DNA of 64,000 nucleotides, from positions 3,658,001 through 3,722,000 of the forward strand of contig CM114272.1 in NCBI GenBank assembly GCA_050084515.1, in the 5' to 3' direction. Below are positions 26,100 to 39,124 of this stretch, piece by piece. The stretch is from Blasia pusilla. Taxonomy: Eukaryota; Marchantiophyta; Marchantiopsida; Blasiales. The notes beneath the pieces were generated by a model that saw nothing but the letters and a program-made list of their open reading frames with translations, was not told the DNA's origin and did no database searches. Both the position numbers and the translations under genes were made by a program. Position 1 is the first letter of the stretch. Every line of letters starts with the position of its first letter.

Positions 26100-29000
26100 A
26101 TGACGATGCGAGCGACCCCCCACCACCTCTGCACAACGTATCAATGCCAAGGCTTGTGCACGTTGTAAGGCCACTGAGATGCATTGCCGAAAATAAGTAG
26201 TAACTACCGAGAGAGAAGGACTACTGGAAGGGGCAAGGTGATGATTCTCGAGGGAGTGGTGAGCACATGTTTTCAGGAAATTAACTTAACTCCTTGATTC
26301 TTGCTGCAGCTTTGGCCGCCAAACCTTTGGTATGTGCGGCTCGACACACCAAGTCAAAACGTGTTGGATCAACAACCATCACATCACCTAGTGTCCGGAA
26401 TCCATCTCGAGACATAACAAGATCCACTCTCCGACGAGAGGTTTCTTGTGTGGTTGAAGGTAGGACGTGGAGTTGCTCTTGCCCAACGGTGTATCCTCCA
26501 GTACGAGCCACCGATGCTACCGCCTCTCTAATGACATCATGTGTGGCCATTCGTTCTCCACCATGTGCATATTAGAGAATATGGATACCCTTGGCATGAA
26601 TGGGAGCCTCGCATACACAATTCGGCACACCTAAGAGAGAAGGATGGGGAAGTCCAAGACGTAACTGCAAAGCTGTCGAGAATATACTTCGAGGAAGACG
26701 AAATGGAAGAATAAGAGGATTTTTTGTAAGCCACGCCCTTGCTCCGATACCCGCACATGAACGTAGACGATCTCAACTAGTGTCAGAGGATGCCTCGGAG
26801 AGAATGCTGGAAAAGTTGATTTGATGCAGATTCTCGAAGATATGCTGTTGAAGTCGATCAAGCCTTCCGTAATCAGTTGACTAAAAGGGGGTAGAATTTC
26901 TTGTGTAGCAAGAGGAAGAAGACCTCGTGCAGATCTCAGTTTTTGTTGAAATAACAAGTCTCCCTCCTCTACATAGGCGATATGATCCATCAACATAGGT
27001 GTATCTCCTTGGAGAAACCTTGAAGCCATAATCGGTGCTACCAATGCCGAACTCCCCAAAAAGGCTGCGGGAGCAGATGTGATTGTGGAGGACAGTCCCA
27101 CCCCTCCAAAAGAAATAGGCAAGATAGCTTGTCGTGAAGCAAAGACACCATCTTCTCCTTCAAAGGTATTCAGGCCAAGAAGTTGACCAAAAGTTTCCAA
27201 GATAGAAGCATCAAAAGATGCCAACCGACGTAAGAACCTTGAAGTGGGAGGACAAGTGCGAAGAAGGTAGGAAGGACGTCGTGAAAACATTAGGAGAGAA
27301 TCCTATAAGCCACTTGGGGCTCCCTTAGACGAGGTAATAAATGAAACCATTCCACGTCTTTCAAAAGGGCCTCATCCAAGAACTTTGAAACATAGTCGAT
27401 GAAGCCAATTGGGACCCCAAGAACTCTAACCCCTTCAATGTAGATGGGAAAATCAAGAGTACGTGGGGTGAATGTTGAGGGAAGGCATGAAGGAGACCAT
27501 ACTCCATATTTACTAGGTTGGACTTTAAGGTTTAAGAAAGAGAGTTGCTCCACGAAATGGGTATCAGTAGGAATCACTTAAGAAAGAGGACCTATAATGT
27601 GAGTGTCATCAACAATAGAAGAGAAAAGACAAGATGGAAATGCTTGCGCTGATGCTCGAAGGGCACAAAAATGGGCAATGGCAAAGAGTGGGCCACCCAT
27701 GGGATCACCTTGACGTGTGCCATACGCCGATTGTAGAATACTATATTCCCCAGAAGTAGCATGATGGGAATAGATCATGGGCGTATCATAAGCATAGAAG
27801 GAGCAAACAAATGGATTGAGGCTCGCGAGTTGTCCTCCTGCACAACATAACTCCTCAAAGATGGCACGAGAAATTGAATTGAATGCGTTAGCCACATCGA
27901 CTTGAATTGCTACCTAATCTGGATGAATATCAAGGGTGGAGCAAATCCCATGCACCACTGCCTCACAACCTCCAAGAGTTGCCACTCCAAATTGATGAGG
28001 AAATAAGTGGGCACTAAAGTGAGGAGGAAATTGCAAGCATATGGATCAACTAACCAAGCGGTATAAAGCCTCTCCAATAGCCAAAGGGCGCACACCTGAA
28101 GGAGGCTTATCCATAGCCAACAAACGACAAGCCCCTAAGAGCCTAGAGATAGAGAATGGGAGACGACCTGCCGCCATATGTGCACACACCTTATGTAGAG
28201 AGACAAAGCCACTTGCTGAATCTGCTGGGATGAAGCAATTGCGTAGATGCTAAAAAACCATCCTTGATAGCCCGCTTGTTGATAAGCAAGAAGTATGCAG
28301 AAAAGCCCTTGGGAAAACCTCCAAGTCAAGGTCCGTTGTATAGTCTTCCAAAAAAGGTAGAGCATCGCCACTTGAAGGAGGATGAAGAGCTTTTAGGAGA
28401 GCCACTCTTTCCGCACTTGGAACCGCCAGAGAAAGAGGACCCAATGCTCGAGCTGCACGTGAAAACTCACCAACGTGCCCCAAAAGTAGACTTCGTCGAA
28501 GGTGTTGTTATATTGAAGGCCTCCCATGATTGGCATGTAGAGTGGGATGAGCCGCTGCTAAGGCCTCTACTCGAAGTACATGCTCATTTTGAAGATTCTC
28601 CCAATCCCTAAACATAAAGCGTTGAATACATGTGGAGGTTTCACGATGACCCGTTGCACCACCCCTTGGAGGGAGGACTAAAACCCATAGTGGGAAGAGT
28701 AATAGGAGATACCAAGAATTTATATCTGTGAGGTCACGCGCTAACCTTTCTGATGGGAAAAGAAAAGTTTGTTGGGTGATGGGGGGAAGAGCAATAGGAA
28801 TGCAAGTGTAGAGTCTAGGACGAGGAAGACCTGGATGGAAAGAGCGAAGGAGATCAACTTAACCAGGTCCAAGAAATTTTTGTGGGAAGTGTAGTAGGAG
28901 GTGGTATCGGGTTAGGGATTGAAGGCCCATACATGGATCGACAGTACCGCTGATGTCTTTTGATCCCATTAGGAGCAAACTCCTTACCACAAGGTATGCA

Positions 29001-29492
29001 ACAAACCTTTGGTACAAATGGAGAAGTGGAAGGGTTACAAGGAGAGGAGGTAGAAGGTGCAAGAGGTGGTGATGGCCGACGATGAGGGGGTAAGTAGGTT
29101 GGGGAAGGAGGAGGAGGAAGAGGGGAGATTTGGGTAGAATAGATGGAAGTTGGAAGCAAGGGCATAGATAAGATATGTGGGGATGGCAAAGTAGAAGGAT
29201 TTGGTAATAATGGATCAAGATTAGGCTCAATAGGACAAGGCGAAGAAGGGAGAAGAGGAGAATCTGGAAGAAATGTAGCCAGTGTAATGGGTGTATTAGC
29301 ATCTGGAGGAAAATGGCGAGATCTACGATGAGGAGGTGAACCAGGGAGAGAGGTTACGACTGTAGGAGGGCTTGTAAAACCAGATAAGCGAGTAGATGGA
29401 GAATCCAACTCCATCTCTGATGACATAGAAGTAAAGGTAGGCAAGTCATCGAAGACACGAAAAGACATATGAAACGTGGTTGGAGAAAGCAT
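26100..29492 (-). pseudogene. Non-LTR retrotransposon with RT and restriction-like endonuclease
   Basis: This is a single long ORF, now broken, read on the minus strand. From the ATG at 29492 it encodes a Pro/Ser-rich N-terminus, then a C2HC zinc finger (CIPCGKEFAPNGIKRHQRYC, about 28975). A pre-RT block carries PPRGGATGHRE (about 28650). RT motifs follow: DKPPSGVRPLAIGEALYRLV (28080), motif A VDVANAFNSISR (27890), motif B GTRQGDPMGGPLFAIAHF (27690), motif C SIVDDTHIIGP (27600) and FLNLKVQPSKYG. The C-terminus has a CVC...H...H knuckle with AHGGER (about 26570) and a PD-(D/E)XK-type endonuclease stretch (RRRVDLV ... LGDVMVVDPTRFDLV ... AAARIKE, 26300-26450). A shifted frame retains SVALQRAQA to about 26110. 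Stops (CAG-to-TAG near 27907, CGA-to-TGA near 28048) and frameshifts near 28860, 27290 and 26830 inactivate it. Confidence 0.85.
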
Positions 29493-29509
29493 CAGGATAA
29501 CGAGCAAAG

Positions 29510-30400
29510 CAAAAGTAGTGGAATCCGTCCAAAAGAAATTCAGACGGAGAGATGAAGATTAGACAATACCAAATTTATGATTGAAAGTTACTATAAGAAA
29601 AATATAAAAAAAAATTGAAAAGGAAAAGTGATCTATATGGTATCGGAAGAGGTGGCTCAAGAATATGAATTTCTAATGTCCTTAAGGAGATGGCAAACGT
29701 TTGTAGGTACGAAACAGTAGGGTAAGGAGTTGAAAGAGCAAGGAAGACTTTTGGGAGGAGTTGACCTAAAATAAACCCGTATACAAAAATAGGCGCCTAC
29801 AGAGAAGGAAGAAAAACTAGAAAACCTATTTGATATCAAGGCTCGTCAAGACAATCGAAACAAGCCCAAACACGTCTAAAACCGACATTCCATAAGAAAG
29901 TTATAAAAGAAATTGGAAACACCAAAAAAGAGGATGTGAGGAGTAGGTGAACCATCCACCAATAACCGCTATGAAAGAATGAATTCGTAATGTTGGACCC
30001 AACCTTTATCAAAAGATCCAGAAAAACAAGAGGAATCCCTTAAATCGATGGTAACCCAATATCACTCTATAAGGAGAACATTATATTTGAAATTGCGCAT
30101 AGAAAATTATAAACACATTTAAAAGAGAAGAAAATCAAAAAATACTAAAAACTTGGAAAAACTCAATCTTAAATGAAATTTTTTTTTCCAAAATCAGCGT
30201 GAAAACCTCCTCCATATCCTCTCCACTCGTAATATCCTAGGTTTAAATGGAATAGGTTTTAGGAAACCTCCTCAAAAGGAAACAAAGATGCACTTCGATA
30301 AAAACGAGTGATGGAAAACCCATCGGAAGTACAAAAGAGGGGGACTCAAAGAGTCAAAACCTGAAGGCCACAACACGACCAGAAAAGGAAGAAGGGGCAT
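29510..30400. other. No recognisable gene between the two retroelement relics
   Basis: AT-rich, stop-rich sequence. It may hold the 5' leader of the 26.1-29.5 kb element and the 3' tail of the 30.4 kb fragment. I see no poly(A) run, simple repeat or target duplication that would mark the ends. Confidence 0.4.
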
Positions 30401-30406
30401 TAAAAC

Positions 30407-30825
30407 TCACCAACAGCAGAGACAATATCGAAACAACAAGAGAGCTATGACTACTACTAAGTGGGCCTCTAGCGCCGGCGTCTCCCACAGCCTGAGTCCC
30501 GCCATAAAAATCCCATTAGCCTGGGCACGCCGCTGCAACGCTATGGAGACCAAACAATACAGAATTGCAGAGCTAAGGACAACCCATTTCTCGAGTGGAG
30601 ATGATGGGCGCGATCCGTGAACGAAAGTCGAACCTCTCCCCATAGCCCCATACATCTCTATGGCCAGGGGGATGAAGATGTGTCCCTCAAGTAGTCGACT
30701 GTAGATATGTGTCTTCTTCGCCGCCGCCGCTGCCGCCGCTCCTTGTAGCATTCGCCCTTGGGCCACCACTTGGGCTCGCACTGCCTCCCGCGTAGGATCT
30801 GTGACTACCACGTCCAATTATACCT
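30407..30825 (-). pseudogene. 3' fragment of a second restriction-like-endonuclease retroelement
   Basis: The open frame starts inside the endonuclease: DVVVTDPTREAV, then an Ala-rich run with KKTHIY, then a GHIFIPLAIEMYGAMG motif and SIALQRRAQANG near the end. These match in order the C-terminal remnants of the 26.1-29.5 kb element (DVMVVDPTR, AAARIKE, SVALQRAQA), but this copy keeps the PLAIEMYG block that the other has lost. It is more GC-rich than its surroundings. Everything upstream (RT, zinc fingers) is missing. At about 30825 it stops abruptly next to a short inverted repeat (AATTATACC/GGTATAATT) and a 96 bp tandem repeat. A 5'-truncated insertion is the simplest reading. Confidence 0.72.
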
Positions 30826-30885
30826 CAAATGGTATAATTCTTTAACTCCTAACCCGTCCATACCACGGGCACCGGCTCATTCAAA

Positions 30886-31168
30886 ATTGTACACTTTTAC
30901 ATCCACCGGTAATCAATATTCACCTTACGCGGAATTGTGCCCACGAGGGACCCAACCTTGTACGGATGTCAATCAAATGCCTTCTCTTTCTCTTTACACC
31001 CACCAGTAATCAATATTCACCTTTCGCGGAATTGTGACCACGAGGGACCCACCCTTGTACGGATGTCAGTCAAATGCCTTCTTCTATCTTTACACCCACC
31101 AGTAATCAATATTCACCTTACGCGGAATTGTGCCCACTAGGGACCCACCCTTGTACGAGTGTCAGAAA
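30886..31168. repeat. 96-97 bp tandem repeat, about three copies
   Basis: The landmark AATCAATATTCACC occurs at 30911, 31008 and 31104. Each copy contains TTACACCCACCAGTAATC and GCGGAATTGTGCCCACGAGG and ends with CCTTGTACGGATGTCA. The copies are nearly identical. The array marks the boundary between the transposon-rich left half and the receptor-kinase region. Confidence 0.93.
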
Positions 31169-31169
31169 T

Positions 31170-31968
31170 GTGATATCTTCCGTTTGAAAAAAGCACATTG
31201 TTTATTATGAGGCTTGACTCAAGAGCGAGCACCGGAAAGAATGGAGAGCGTGGTAGCCTTACGATCCTAACCACGTTGGACTCACCTCGCACTGGAGGAC
31301 CGGCTAGTGCCGGCAGTCTCTGTGCCCGGCCGGCGGACAGAAGTTTGAAATTTGTTAATCTGGATTCCCGACAAATTCCTGATGAGGAACTGAAAGTCTA
31401 GTAAACTCCCTAAAGTCCCCGACGGGAAGTTGCTGGTGAGAACTGCAAATTCCTGGACCGGGATCGCTTCCCGTAGGAGATTGCCGGTATGTCTAAAGTA
31501 ACCATGCGCTGCCCGAGCCTTGATCTTAAGCGACTTGTGACGGGTAATCGAATGCGGTACGCGGTGCAAGCGTGACCGTCGCTCCTATGAGTGGGCAGAG
31601 CTGTGCGCTTGTCTGCGGAAGGTAACGAGAATCAGAGGGCCTTTGAGACGCATGTTTCATGGGATCGGTCTTTTTCCTGAAGCATTTTCGATAGTGACAA
31701 CCGATACCGTGGGGTATTCTGTGTGCGTATCTCCCTGATTCGTGGACTGCGTTCTGGCTAGATTTCAACAGAGGCTGCTCTGAATGGCGTCGCCGCTGCA
31801 GAGTGTGGATACGTCCACGCTCCAGCGCTGGCATGCGCAATCGATTCGGTCTTGAAAATGTGTCGATAGAGCCAGTACGCGCGTGGGATTTTCGGGTATT
31901 CGACAGAAGGATTGCACAGCCCTGAGATCAATGTGGTCGCCGTCGACTTGTTCACGACGCGGGTCAAC
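31170..31968. other. Upstream region of the receptor-kinase pseudogene
   Basis: I find no gene. Base composition is more balanced than to the left. The region lies directly 5' of the predicted first exon and would have held the promoter and 5' UTR, but I cannot point to a specific TATA box or regulatory site with confidence. Confidence 0.35.
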
Positions 31969-34900
31969 ATGGTCGTGCTGTGGTGTTTTCTAGGCTTCAT
32001 GTCGGTGTTGGTGAAGCCACTGCAAGGACAGCCAGGTGAGAAGATGATAGTGATGTACGCAATATGACTCGATCACTCTTCGAATTGGAATTGGAAGTCC
32101 TGCAAGCTCATTCCTGAGACGCGGACACGTACAGTCGACTTGAAATTGCAGAACTCGTGTAGACGCGATCCATCGATGCGTAGACTTTTTCGTGTGTTGT
32201 TCTGGGTTCGAATTTATCTCTGTCTAGGCTTGCTGGACAATCGAAATTGCTTCTCGGACGCTTGCAGTAGATCATGTAGTTAAATCTTTTTGGGACCCGG
32301 GAGCTCAAACTTCAAAGCTTCGATGTGCGAAGATTTGAAGTGTGTACTTTTATATCGTGCGACTCGAGAGAACGTTGAGTTGATTGAAATTCTGAACCCT
32401 CGTCATACACGAAGTCCTCTCTTCGACCCATTCTAGACACCATATCATAATGGCACAGTAGCTAGAGAACAATGCTATTGAGTACTTTTTGTTTTGTTCT
32501 TTGTCTCCATTTAATGATGTTTCCTGGAATGAATCCTCGGGGAGCTGACATATGTGATCCTTTTTGTTTTGTCCTTTTTTGTTTTCTGTCTAATCATGGC
32601 AACCCTCCTTGGAAATTATTCAACTTTACGAACGACCTCCATTTCGGTTGAATAGAACAGAACAGGAATTGCTCGAACTCTAACTGGGTGGCTGTGTATT
32701 CTCTTCCAAACATCTCTAAACGGTGGCAGGTTTCTCGAGTATCGACTGCGGCAGTACGGTGAGCTACACGGACTCAAAGGGAATAGATTGGGTGACCGAT
32801 GAACCGTATGTCTCCACCGGTGAAAATATCCTGGACGTCACCGTTCAGGGGGCCTACTTGGATGCGATCGAGAACCTTTTGCAGATGACGTCTGTGAGAT
32901 ACTTTCGCAGTGACAGAAGTAGACATTTCTACGTACTCCCTACCATAGCTGGGTATATGTATATGGTGCGATTGAACTTCTATCCGGGGGATCTTCGAGA
33001 CCCTGGTTATCTAAATGCAACTTTCACCGCGTACGTCAACAATTTTGCGGTCTTTTATGTCGCCCTTGATGGAGACGTTTTCAGAGACTACAACTATTAT
33101 CCAGAGATTATCCTGGTTTCTCCGAGGAATGAGATTGACGTTTGCCTGCTCCCCGAGGTGGCGGGATCCCCAGTGTTCATCTCGGCGTTGGAGCTCAGAG
33201 AGCTAAATGATGGAATGTACTCGACAATGCTGCCCACTGAAGGGCTACTGCTACAGACAAGACTGAACGCTGGCGCAGATTTCAACTCCACGACCGTGAG
33301 GTACATGGACATAATCATATTCAGTGGAGAAATTGGGACGCGTTTACAGCAGCTCTTATGAGAATGGTCGTGTCATGATCACCTCTTGAAGATGCTATTG
33401 CTTCTCACTGGATCATGACTTCGAGAGATATTTTTAACGAATTTTGATGAATTACCGCTCCCAGATTTTGATCTCTTTCACTACCTCATCACTTTCACTG
33501 CTCGCATGAGGCTTTTTTATTCTCTGGCTGTTTTCAATAATGTGGACTCGGAACACATTTGGATTCCATACTAGGAATGCGTACTGTCTGAAATGTGAAG
33601 TCTGAGCCCTGTCATCGTGGCAGAGATAAATTAATGTGGTGAAAGTGGATTGGAAAAGCTAGTGATAAGAGACAAAAGAAATCTAGAGAGGCTTCGCGTG
33701 AACTAGAACCGTTGTCGGTCTTCCAAATTTCTCTAGTGAGGAACTTCCTAAACTCGTCGAATTCTCGGACTGGGGAAGAGTGTTTCAAATATTTGCTAAA
33801 ACTGGGAGCCGAGATCGGCTGATGGAATACTCGACTTGATCAAAACCTCTCAGTAAGCTTGAGGAAAGAGGATATCTGCACAGATAAACGCACCACACAA
33901 TGAATCTGAAGGGTGAATAGACTTCAAGGTCGTGAAAGAGTTCGAATATTATATAACTTTGTTCCTGGGCGTGTGCAGGTTTCCCGACGATCAATACGAT
34001 CGGTTTTGGAGTGTCCCTAGCAAGACATATGATAATGCAACTCACATACAGGCCCGCGGGCCAATAATACTACCGACGAGCTTGGAAGAGAAGCCCCCGC
34101 GCAAAGTGATGGAAAGTGCATGGGTGTACTATAATTCTACTTCTCTCTGGTTTCGGCAATACTTTGGAACTGAACTGGGAGATTACTACTTGATTCTCTA
34201 CTTTCAGGAGCTCGATGGAAAGGCCACCGCCAGCAAAGTACGAGGAATGAATTTTCGGGTGAACGATGGGGAGATTATTGATACATTCAACGCATCAAAC
34301 CAGCCATTTCAGTACTCGTATTCCCCTGTCTCCGGTACGTTCAAGGATCGTTACCTGAACTTCAGCTTGGAGCAGACGACGTGGACGTAGGTGGAGCCCA
34401 TCCTGAATGCCTTCGAGATCTTCCAAAAGTTCTTAATCACCTATCGAGCCACTAATGCTGATGACGGTACCGACTGAAGCGTCTAGCTCCGTCCCCCCTC
34501 AAAAGTCTATTTCCATTGTAAAAACGCGGTTGGCAGGTTTCCGAACTTTGGAGTATTCTTTTTCAATTGAAAACCACATTTCCTTTCTGTTGTGTTTCTC
34601 GTAATGAACTTTTTTCACTCCAGACTCTAAGTAATGCATCGCAGTACGTAGTAATTTCCTTTATGCGATGTCGAGAATCCGTTGCCTGCAATAAATCTAC
34701 TCTGTAGAGTTCGGTAGAGAGCAACGTCTTAATCTGCGAGTGGACTTGCCTATGTTTGCGCAGTGACCGCACTCTCGAGCGTGAAGGCGAGCTTTAAACT
34801 ACAGGACTGGAACGGCGACCCTTGCATACCTGTACCCTGGGATTGGCTGAACTGTAGTAGCGATGGAGAAATCGTCCATGTTTCGCAGATGTGAGTACGA

Positions 34901-37900
34901 TTGAATCCTAGAAGCTTGCTCGACATAGCACAACTTCCAAGTTCTCGATTCGAAAGAGTCTTGGGAGAAGTTTGGAAGAATAGAGCTACAGTACATGAAC
35001 AGATTTTGGCGATACGCTCAAAATTTTTAGGTTTTATTCAGGCCGATCGATGTGGGTCCTTGAATTTGCCATCGGTATCATCTTCACGAATCTCCTAGTT
35101 CTCATTTAGAATCATGACTAAACTGAAAAGAGCATGAGGGTTAGAAATTGAGCTAATATCTCCAAATATCTTGGCTCTGTCAAGCTGAGCACTGGTTTGA
35201 TTTCTCGTATTCTAGGTATTCTTGCATGAACACTCGCGCAAAACCGTAGGATTCGAAGTATTCGTGCAGATGATTGATGCGAGCTGGATTTCCGTTGGCT
35301 GCAGACTAATAATAATTCCCATTCGCATGAATGAACTTTGATCAGCTTGCTATCAGGTGAAGGAGTAGTGGGCTCCATACCTCCGCAGATCGCCAGGATG
35401 ACAGCATTGACTCACTTGTAAGTACCTAAATCTAATGAGGTAACGCATGGTAGGTCCCGTAGGCTGAATGTAAATGTATCATGCATGCCTGCACGCGTTT
35501 TTGTGAGTTTGCAGATTGTCAAACTATTACACAGACCTTTTCAAGTGGGGGTTGGGTGTTCAAATGTCGACAGAATAGGGGTCGATATTGAATAAACCGT
35601 CAGAGGTTTTTTTTATCGGAAATCCAATTAACTCTGCTGTATAGTATCTAAACGTCCGATACTTTTAAAAGCATTTCGATTCTGATCAGTCTCTGTGTGC
35701 ATTTCAGGGGTTTTCAGGACCATGCGCAGTTCTTCGCATTCAGACGAGCTAGACTCTATTGAAGAGTTTCAAGATTCGGCCTCAGGACTAGCGAAGACCA
35801 TTTCGATTTATCACCATTAGCTCGATCGTAGGTATTTTATGACAAGTGCTATGACTCAATTAGGGTCTTTGAAGGTTTTTGGACAACAACAATTTGTACG
35901 GACCCATTCCGGATTTAAGCGGATTGGTAAATTTGAAAGAGATGTACGTTATCTGGCTTCCCAACACCTTGATCGATACTAAAGTATTTGAAATCCATGT
36001 ACTAAAAATGGGATTTTTTTTCCTCTAGGTACATGTCAATTCACTGATTCCACCACACGTTCAGGGTTATCCCGTGTTACAGGAATATTGCGCATCTCGA
36101 GGTTCTTTTGATTGATGGTGGAATTTAGAAATAGCGCATGCAAAATGGATGATTTTCAATCAGCTGTGTATGGCTGTGGACAGACATTTGCAGCGAAACC
36201 AACTGAGTGGAATCATTCCGAGCTCTCTGGCCAGCCTCAAGAATCTCACTAAACTGTGAGCAGACGTTGACTAAAATTCGATTGAATCCTAGTTCACCTC
36301 ATCCATTTCTGTTTCGAACTTGGAAGAAAAAATCTGAAGCTAGATTCCAGTTTACCACATCCATTTCTGCTTGCATCTAGAAGAAAATCAGCATGCATAC
36401 CCGGGATGGATGGCGAAGCTATATTTAATTTCAGTTCGAGTTCTCGTATCCATGACTAGGAATGAAGGACCTAGGCACGACACGCATATATAGCTTTCCG
36501 AATTCGGATTGATACATGAAAATCCTGGATGTTAGCCCTTAGGAGTACCTCGATCGCCTATTACCTACCAGGATACAAGAGGTTTCCCCGCACCTATCAC
36601 ACAAATCGATGTTTTTCGCACGCGATTGTATTTATTGTAACCCTAAACTGACTGCAGGGTCTTAGCTTTCAACGATCTTTCCGGACTCGTACCACCAGAG
36701 CTTGCTGCCAGAACCAAATCCGGACTTCTATTCACGTGAGACGATAACCGACCGCGATCGGTGCTCCACTTTAGCTCCTCTTCCTCTCGATTTCTGCGTA
36801 GTTTATTCATGATCATTGTTGACAGTTTAGTGTCTCTGCATATGTCTAATGAATAGTGATACATCTCTTCTCTGCCACAGGAATTTTTGTGAGATTGATG
36901 GTGTCTTCACAGCTAACATCTCTGAGTAAAATCTTGGGCGGAAATGGAATTGTGTCAAGCCTAATGTGAACTTTATCTTGTTGTATAAGCAGATATACGA
37001 ACAACTCTAGGCTGATCTGCAACAGTAGGGTTGCGCATTTGCGAGTAGCCGTAGCTCAAAAGGATCGTCGCATACCCTGGGAATCGTTGTGGGCGTAATC
37101 GTAGCTGTTGCTATTGTGCTGATCGTCGGTTTCATGTTCTATTGCTGTTGCAGCAAACGAAAGCGCGGAAAAGATTTCAAGGGAAACTTAAGTAAGCCGT
37201 TCTTTATCGATTCTTGTCACTGTTCATGATCTACTGAAAGTTTTCTTGTTCCTTTCGATCATCAAATTCAAGCTCTCGTTGCCTCAAGTGCCTCTTACTA
37301 CAAGCTCCATTCCTTCGCCGGAGAGCCCTGAAGGTGGTTATATTTCAAAACCCTTCATTAGATTACATCTGCAGGACTGCAACCGTTTCGGCATCCGTGC
37401 AGAGTTTACCTTTTGGTTCAACTACATGGATTCAACTACCTCTAGACGGGTCTTTACATGTACCGGAAAATGATTCGAAATAGTTGCGAAAATAACTAAA
37501 TAAGATCGAAAGTATGGACAGAAGTAAGATTTTTGGAACTCTTTTAGGGAGCGCATTCAGTTAGCTCTCATATCGTACGGAGAACTAGTCAAAATGTGAA
37601 CTGGATCTCACTTATAAAGCTAATTCGGCCACAGTTCAATTTCACTGATGTTAAAGGCCCTCAGGTTACCGGGTGGTGGAATTTTATTAAAACGAAGTCT
37701 TTTGTTTCGTATCCAAGATTGAATTTCACTCTCTTTTCCAGGGCTGCGGGCTCTGACTTGAATTCGTAATTCCTAACTACTTGGAGATAGTGGAATGGAA
37801 ACGTGAGCGTATCAGGAATTTGATTCCGTGCTTTTTTTCCCTCGACAGCTGAAAGAAAGTCGGAGGCGCTCTCTTATTCGGAGATCGTAGCCACAACCAA

Positions 37901-38560
37901 CAATTTCCGCTTCCAGATTGGGAAATGGGGTTACGGACCTGTGTACTACGGGAAGCTCCAAGATGGGCAGGAAGTGGCGGTGAAAACCAAAGCCTCCAAT
38001 TCGCACCAGGGAAATACGGAGTTTCTCAACGAGGTAAGTGAAAGTCGTGAATCTACTGAGCTCTACAGTTCTCAAGTGCAAATTTCTATCAAGAATCTAC
38101 GAAGAAACATGAGTCAACCTCAGCGCTCGAGCCCCATCGCCTCAGCTAGAGGAGGCTCCAGATCTGTATCGGAAATGTATGCTTGTGCATTTGACATGTT
38201 TAATTTTCAAAGTTTGCATTATCTTTCGGTAGCGGACGGTTTTCCCGACAAAATCATAAGAGTCCACCAGCCATAGCAAATTTTAAGACGTGGATTTTTA
38301 TTCGAAACTGGAATTCATCCAATGCAGATGAATCACCCATTCTATGAAGGAATGAATGCAGTGCAGTTCCATTTCTGAATACCTGATCCGAAATACATGC
38401 TTGTGGCTGTGTACAGGTCACAGTGCTTTCAAGAGTACACCACAATAATTTGGTGTCCCTAATGGGCTATTGCGTTGATGAGGGCCGACAGGACTTGGTG
38501 TACGCCTACATGTGCAATGGCACGCTCAGGGACCTTCTCCAAGGCACGTCTCTAACGTTC
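31969..38560 (+). pseudogene. Malectin-like/LRR receptor kinase, head copy (disrupted)
   Basis: A plasma-membrane receptor kinase relic with phase-consistent GT-AG exons: 31969-32035 (signal peptide, MVVLWCFLGFMSVLV), 32730-33300 and 33979-34466 (malectin-like domain, GFSSIDCG start), 34764-34890 (FKLQDWNGDPCIP), LRR exons 35346-35417, 35875-35943, 36184-36255 and 36658-36735, 36993-37191 (membrane helix, GIVVGVIVAVAIVLIVGF), 37849-38033 (kinase N-lobe with VAVK) and 38417-about 38560 ([19 protein letters not shown]). Breaks: an in-frame TAG at 34388 (codon 350) and a 1 nt loss near 37027, just before the membrane helix. The glycine loop reads GKWGYG, so its second Gly is Trp. The rest of the kinase is absent. 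The extracellular domain would bind cell-wall or peptide ligands in the family, but this copy cannot make an intact receptor. Confidence 0.9.
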
Positions 38561-38739
38561 AGACGAGCCCCCTCATACATCAGCGTCTCCGATCAATTTA
38601 GTGTCTTCAAACTTGCTCTGCTGTTTGGGATCCGTTGGCTTGTTTTTCCGAGTCTGTTCTCCTTTGACTCCGTGGAGTGTTCCGGTTTCCAGGAAGCTTC
38701 AAAGAACATAGGAAATCTTCACACTGACTTTTGAATCAT

Positions 38740-39110
38740 AGGATTTTGGAGAAACTGAGATGGGAAGACCTGACCGGTATTCTTTCATCTCGTATTGAAA
38801 AGTAATTACCTCAGCTTGGCATCATAACTAGTATTCACTTGCCAAGAAAGAAGTCTCGCTTGTTGAAAAATATTAGGATTATTTTATTTCTGATCGTACT
38901 TTGATATTGGCGTGAGGCTTTTTTTTCTATTTCAATGATACCTTCTAACATTTATATTTTAACCAATGTTTTTCACTCTACAATTTTAACCAATTTGTAA
39001 CCTTCGATTCTTCTGCTGTGGTGTGCTTGCTTTCTTGGACTCTAACCTTCGGTTAGACATGTTGGTAACTTGTCCGATTCCCACTCCAATTGAAGAGTAG
39101 AATTATTTTA
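38740..39110. other. No recognisable gene
   Basis: AT-rich tail after the last recognisable kinase exon of the head copy. I see no kinase C-lobe coding sequence here. Confidence 0.5.
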
Positions 39111-39124
39111 TGCGGATAGTCCCG

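Noticed and set aside
28264-28611. 115-codon plus-strand open frame, and several others over 26.3-29.3 kb
   Set aside because: Antisense shadows of the minus-strand retroelement, with no motifs of their own.
36881-36925. Extra receptor-kinase exon (NFCEIDGVFTANIS)
   Set aside because: It is open and flanked by AG/GT, but it does not fit the frame of the following membrane-helix exon. The expected YTNNS exon starts at 36993, and the paralogous stretch near 47270 is eroded like intron.
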